Of a stretch of 64,000 nt of DNA, positions 62,110-64,000 are shown piece by piece. The notes beneath the pieces are model-generated. The model made no database searches. It was not told the DNA's origin and saw only the letters and a list, made by a program, of their open reading frames with translations. The DNA is from Burkholderia glumae LMG 2196 = ATCC 33617. GTDB lineage: Bacteria > Pseudomonadota > Gammaproteobacteria > Burkholderiales > Burkholderiaceae. The stretch lies in assembly GCF_000960995.1 (NCBI RefSeq), contig NZ_CP009434.1, positions 2,728,001 to 2,792,000 on the forward strand, given 5' to 3'. The translations under genes were made by a program, and so were the position numbers. Every line of letters begins with the position of its first letter. Position 1 is the first letter of the stretch.

Positions 62110-62147
62110 AGCCAACCGGCCCGCGCAGGCGCGCGGGCCGGTTGGCT
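62110..62147. terminator. 17-bp perfect hairpin between convergent genes
   Basis: A 17-base arm at 62110-62126 pairs perfectly with 62131-62147 around the four-base loop AGGC. The right arm reaches the last base of the yqhA-like stop codon. No T run follows on either strand, but the stem is strong enough to serve as a two-way transcription block or RNA-stabilising end. Confidence 0.65.
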
Positions 62148-62692
62148 CACTTGATCGCCCGGGTCTTGGCGCTGATCCAGTCCATCCCCGCGAGCAGGAC
62201 CGCCGACAGCACAAAGGTCATGTGCACCGCGATCCCCCAGATGATCGTCGTCAGACCGACCTTGTCGAGCGACAGAAATCCACGCAGCACCTCGATGGCC
62301 GATATCGCCACGATCGACGCCATCAGCTTCAGCTTGATGTCGGTGAATCCGACGTGTCCGATCCATTCCGGCGTGTCCTCGTGACCGCCGAGCTTGAGCC
62401 GCGAGACAAAATTCTGATAGCCGCCGAATATGATCATGAGCAGAAGATTGGCCATCAGCGAGAGGTCGACGAGCGACAGCACCCCGAGGATGACGTCCTC
62501 CACTTCACTATCGAGCAGCGTGACGGCCAGATGCCAGAACTCCTGGCAGAACTTGATCAGCAACATGAGCATCCCGAGCGCCAGCCCCGCATAGATCGGC
62601 GCCAACACCCAGCGGCTCGCAAACAGACCGTGTTCGAACAGTCTCTCGGCGGCATTCGACGCATGGCCTTTCGTTTCTTCCGTGGGTCGCAT
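62147..62692 (-). CDS. YqhA-family (UPF0114) membrane protein
   Basis: Membrane protein of 181 residues with three or four hydrophobic segments. Family marks are ERLFEHGLFASRWVLAPIYAGL near the start, LSLVDLSLMANLLLMIIFGGYQNFVSRL in the middle and IGHVGFTDIKLKLMASIVAISAIEVLRGF after it. The function is unknown; transcripts of relatives respond to stress. I chose the second of two adjacent ATG codons (62692) because its distance to GAGGAAG is better. Confidence 0.87.
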   Translation of the reverse strand: MRPTEETKGHASNAAERLFEHGLFASRWVLAPIYAGLALGMLMLLIKFCQEFWHLAVTLLDSEVEDVILGVLSLVDLSLMANLLLMIIFGGYQNFVSRLKLGGHEDTPEWIGHVGFTDIKLKLMASIVAISAIEVLRGFLSLDKVGLTTIIWGIAVHMTFVLSAVLLAGMDWISAKTRAIK

Positions 62693-62928
62693 CATCTTCC
62701 TCGATACCGGCGTGCCGGCTGTGTCATCGTCGTCGGCATGCCGACACATTTGCTTGCGCCGGCCCGCCGGCTGGTGCCGTTCGACCGGGACGCGCGCCTC
62801 GGCCCGTGCCGAGGCCGCGCGTTTTCAAGGCCACCGCCCGGATCCGGCCGGCATCTCGAAGGGTATACCGGGCGCGGCCGCCGTGCTCGACGAATTGAAA
62901 GCGGCCGGCACCACCGGCGGCGGCGCGC

Positions 62929-64000
62929 TCAGCCGGCGCGCCGTGCGAACACGACGGCGTCGATCGCCTGTGCGAGCGTGTCGAACGCCGCGCCGATCTC
63001 GTCCTCGTGAACGCAGGCGTAGCCGAGCAGCAGCCCCGGCGCCGCGCGCGACGCGTCGGCGTAGTAGCCGGACAGCGCGCGCACCACGATGTTGCGCTCG
63101 AGCGCCGCGCGCGCGAGCGCCTGATCGTCGGCGCCGTCGGGCAGGCGCATCACGAGGTGCAGCCCGGCGTCCCCGCCCACGGCCGGCAGCGCATCGCCGT
63201 AGCGGCGCGCCAGCACGTCGAGCAGCGTCTGGCGGCGCAGCCCGTAGAGCGCGCGCATCTTGCGGATATGCGAGACGAAATGGCCCTCGGCGATGAACTC
63301 GGCCAGCACCGCCTGCTGCAGCAGCTGCCCTTCGCGATACAGCTCGGCGCTCGCGGTGGCGAAGCTGCCGGCGAGCGGCTCCGGCGCGACCAGATAGCCG
63401 ACCCGCAATCCCGGGAACAGCGTCTTGCCGAAGCTGCCCACGTAGATCACCTGCCCGCTCGTGTCGAGCCCCTGCAGCGACGCGAGCGGCCGGCTGCCGT
63501 AGCGGAACTCGCTGTCGTAGTCGTCCTCGATGATCCAGGCGCCGTGCTGGCGCGCGTATTCGAGCAGCATGCGCCGCCGCGCGAGGCTCATCACCATGCC
63601 GAGCGGGTACTGATGCGACGGCGTGACGAGCATCAGCTTCGGCGGCACCGCCAGATCGGCGGCGTCGGGCGCGATGCCCTCGTCGTCGACGGCGATCGGC
63701 CGCGTGGTCAGCCCCGACACCTGCAGCACGCTGCGCATGCCCCAGTAGCACGGATCCTCGGTCCAGATCGCGTCGCCGGGGTCGGTCAGCAGCCGCACCG
63801 CCAGGTCGATCGACTGGTGGATGCCGGTGGTGATCACGATCTGCTCGGGCGTGCAGCGCACCGAACGCGAGGTCCGCAGGTAGTCGGCCAGCGCCTCGCG
63901 CAGCGAGGCGAGGCCGCCGCCCGGCGCGTAGGTCAGCAGGTCGGGGCGCAGGCGGCGCCAATACTTGTTGTGCAGGCGCATCCAGACGCGCGCCGGGAAG
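62929..64000 (-). CDS. MocR-type (GntR/aminotransferase) regulator, C-terminal part
   Basis: The aminotransferase-like domain of a MocR/PdxR-type regulator; the frame is open to the right edge, so the N-terminal GntR winged helix lies outside the window. Visible marks are YAPGGGLASLREALADYL, ITTGIHQSIDLAVRLL, EDPCYWGMR, VTPSHQYPLGMVMS, IEDDYDSEFRYGSRP and the PLP lysine in VGSFGKTLFPGLRVGY. Such proteins sense PLP or amino-group compounds and control vitamin B6, GABA or taurine genes. The target cannot be told from this fragment. Confidence 0.88.
   Translation of the reverse strand, partial: FPARVWMRLHNKYWRRLRPDLLTYAPGGGLASLREALADYLRTSRSVRCTPEQIVITTGIHQSIDLAVRLLTDPGDAIWTEDPCYWGMRSVLQVSGLTTRPIAVDDEGIAPDAADLAVPPKLMLVTPSHQYPLGMVMSLARRRMLLEYARQHGAWIIEDDYDSEFRYGSRPLASLQGLDTSGQVIYVGSFGKTLFPGLRVGYLVAPEPLAGSFATASAELYREGQLLQQAVLAEFIAEGHFVSHIRKMRALYGLRRQTLLDVLARRYGDALPAVGGDAGLHLVMRLPDGADDQALARAALERNIVVRALSGYYADASRAAPGLLLGYACVHEDEIGAAFDTLAQAIDAVVFARRAG

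Noticed and set aside
62820..62930. Plus-strand reading with GIPGAAAVLDELKAAG, reminiscent of a HAD phosphatase cap region
   Set aside because: Only about 20 residues look protein-like; no motif I aspartates or start signal are present, so it is too short to call a gene or pseudogene.

Overview
The window is GC-rich, densely coded and built from catabolic operons, transporters and regulators. Several clusters are characteristic of Burkholderia: phnSTUV-phnW, a bpeT/llpE/bpeEF-oprC efflux locus, hopanoid genes hpnJ-hpnI-hpnL, and a heteromeric D-hydroxyproline dehydrogenase. A plant- or soil-associated Burkholderia (B. gladioli/glumae/plantarii-like, probably a secondary replicon) is the best guess, but I cannot fix the species from sequence alone. 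I see no rRNA, tRNA, CRISPR array, insertion sequence, prophage or replication origin.

Layout. 1-5577: 2-aminoethylphosphonate (AEP) uptake operon phnS-phnT-phnU-phnV, followed by the start of a probable phosphonoacetate hydrolase gene, all divergent from phnW. 5617-10589: quinate/shikimate module (MFS transporter, aroE, aroQ, divergent two-domain 3-dehydroshikimate dehydratase) that leads to protocatechuate. 10786-19122: a small winged-helix-like protein, then a hydroxyproline module (PAS-AraC regulator, three-subunit D-hydroxyproline dehydrogenase, 4-hydroxyproline epimerase), a divergent orphan periplasmic binding protein and an MHS-type transporter. A perfect 15-bp inverted repeat sits in the divergent promoter. 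19163-20544: DoxX-like membrane protein and an unknown membrane-anchored protein. 20591-27430: galactarate/glucarate catabolism (garD, 5-dehydro-4-deoxyglucarate dehydratase, alpha-ketoglutarate semialdehyde dehydrogenase, MFS transporter) with a shared operator-like motif, and a trpS pseudogene in the middle. 27920-32183: hopanoid side-chain genes with what looks like an excised hpnK. 32447-39256: AraC regulator plus a pentitol (probably ribitol) ABC transporter, dehydrogenase and FGGY kinase operon. 39550-42983: unknown Cys-containing protein, SfnB/DszC-like flavoprotein and a spherulin-4-like secreted protein. 43191-51256: RND efflux pump with divergent LysR regulator and a lipase-like protein that lacks its catalytic serine. 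51760-57562: small secreted DUF4148 protein, purine nucleoside permease, cobalt/nickel exporter dmeF with dmeR and a clear operator, selD, EamA transporter. 58065-62692: KaiC-like ATPase plus stand-alone response regulator, then manganese catalase, YciE-type ferritin-like protein and YqhA, which together look like a stress island. 62929-64000: 3' part of a MocR-type regulator.

The pathways converge on central metabolism. Hydroxyproline and galactarate both yield alpha-ketoglutarate semialdehyde, so the single semialdehyde dehydrogenase here could serve both. Shikimate/quinate goes to protocatechuate, and ribitol goes through D-ribulose to the pentose phosphate pathway. Most operons are organised as divergent pairs with short palindromic elements in the shared promoter.
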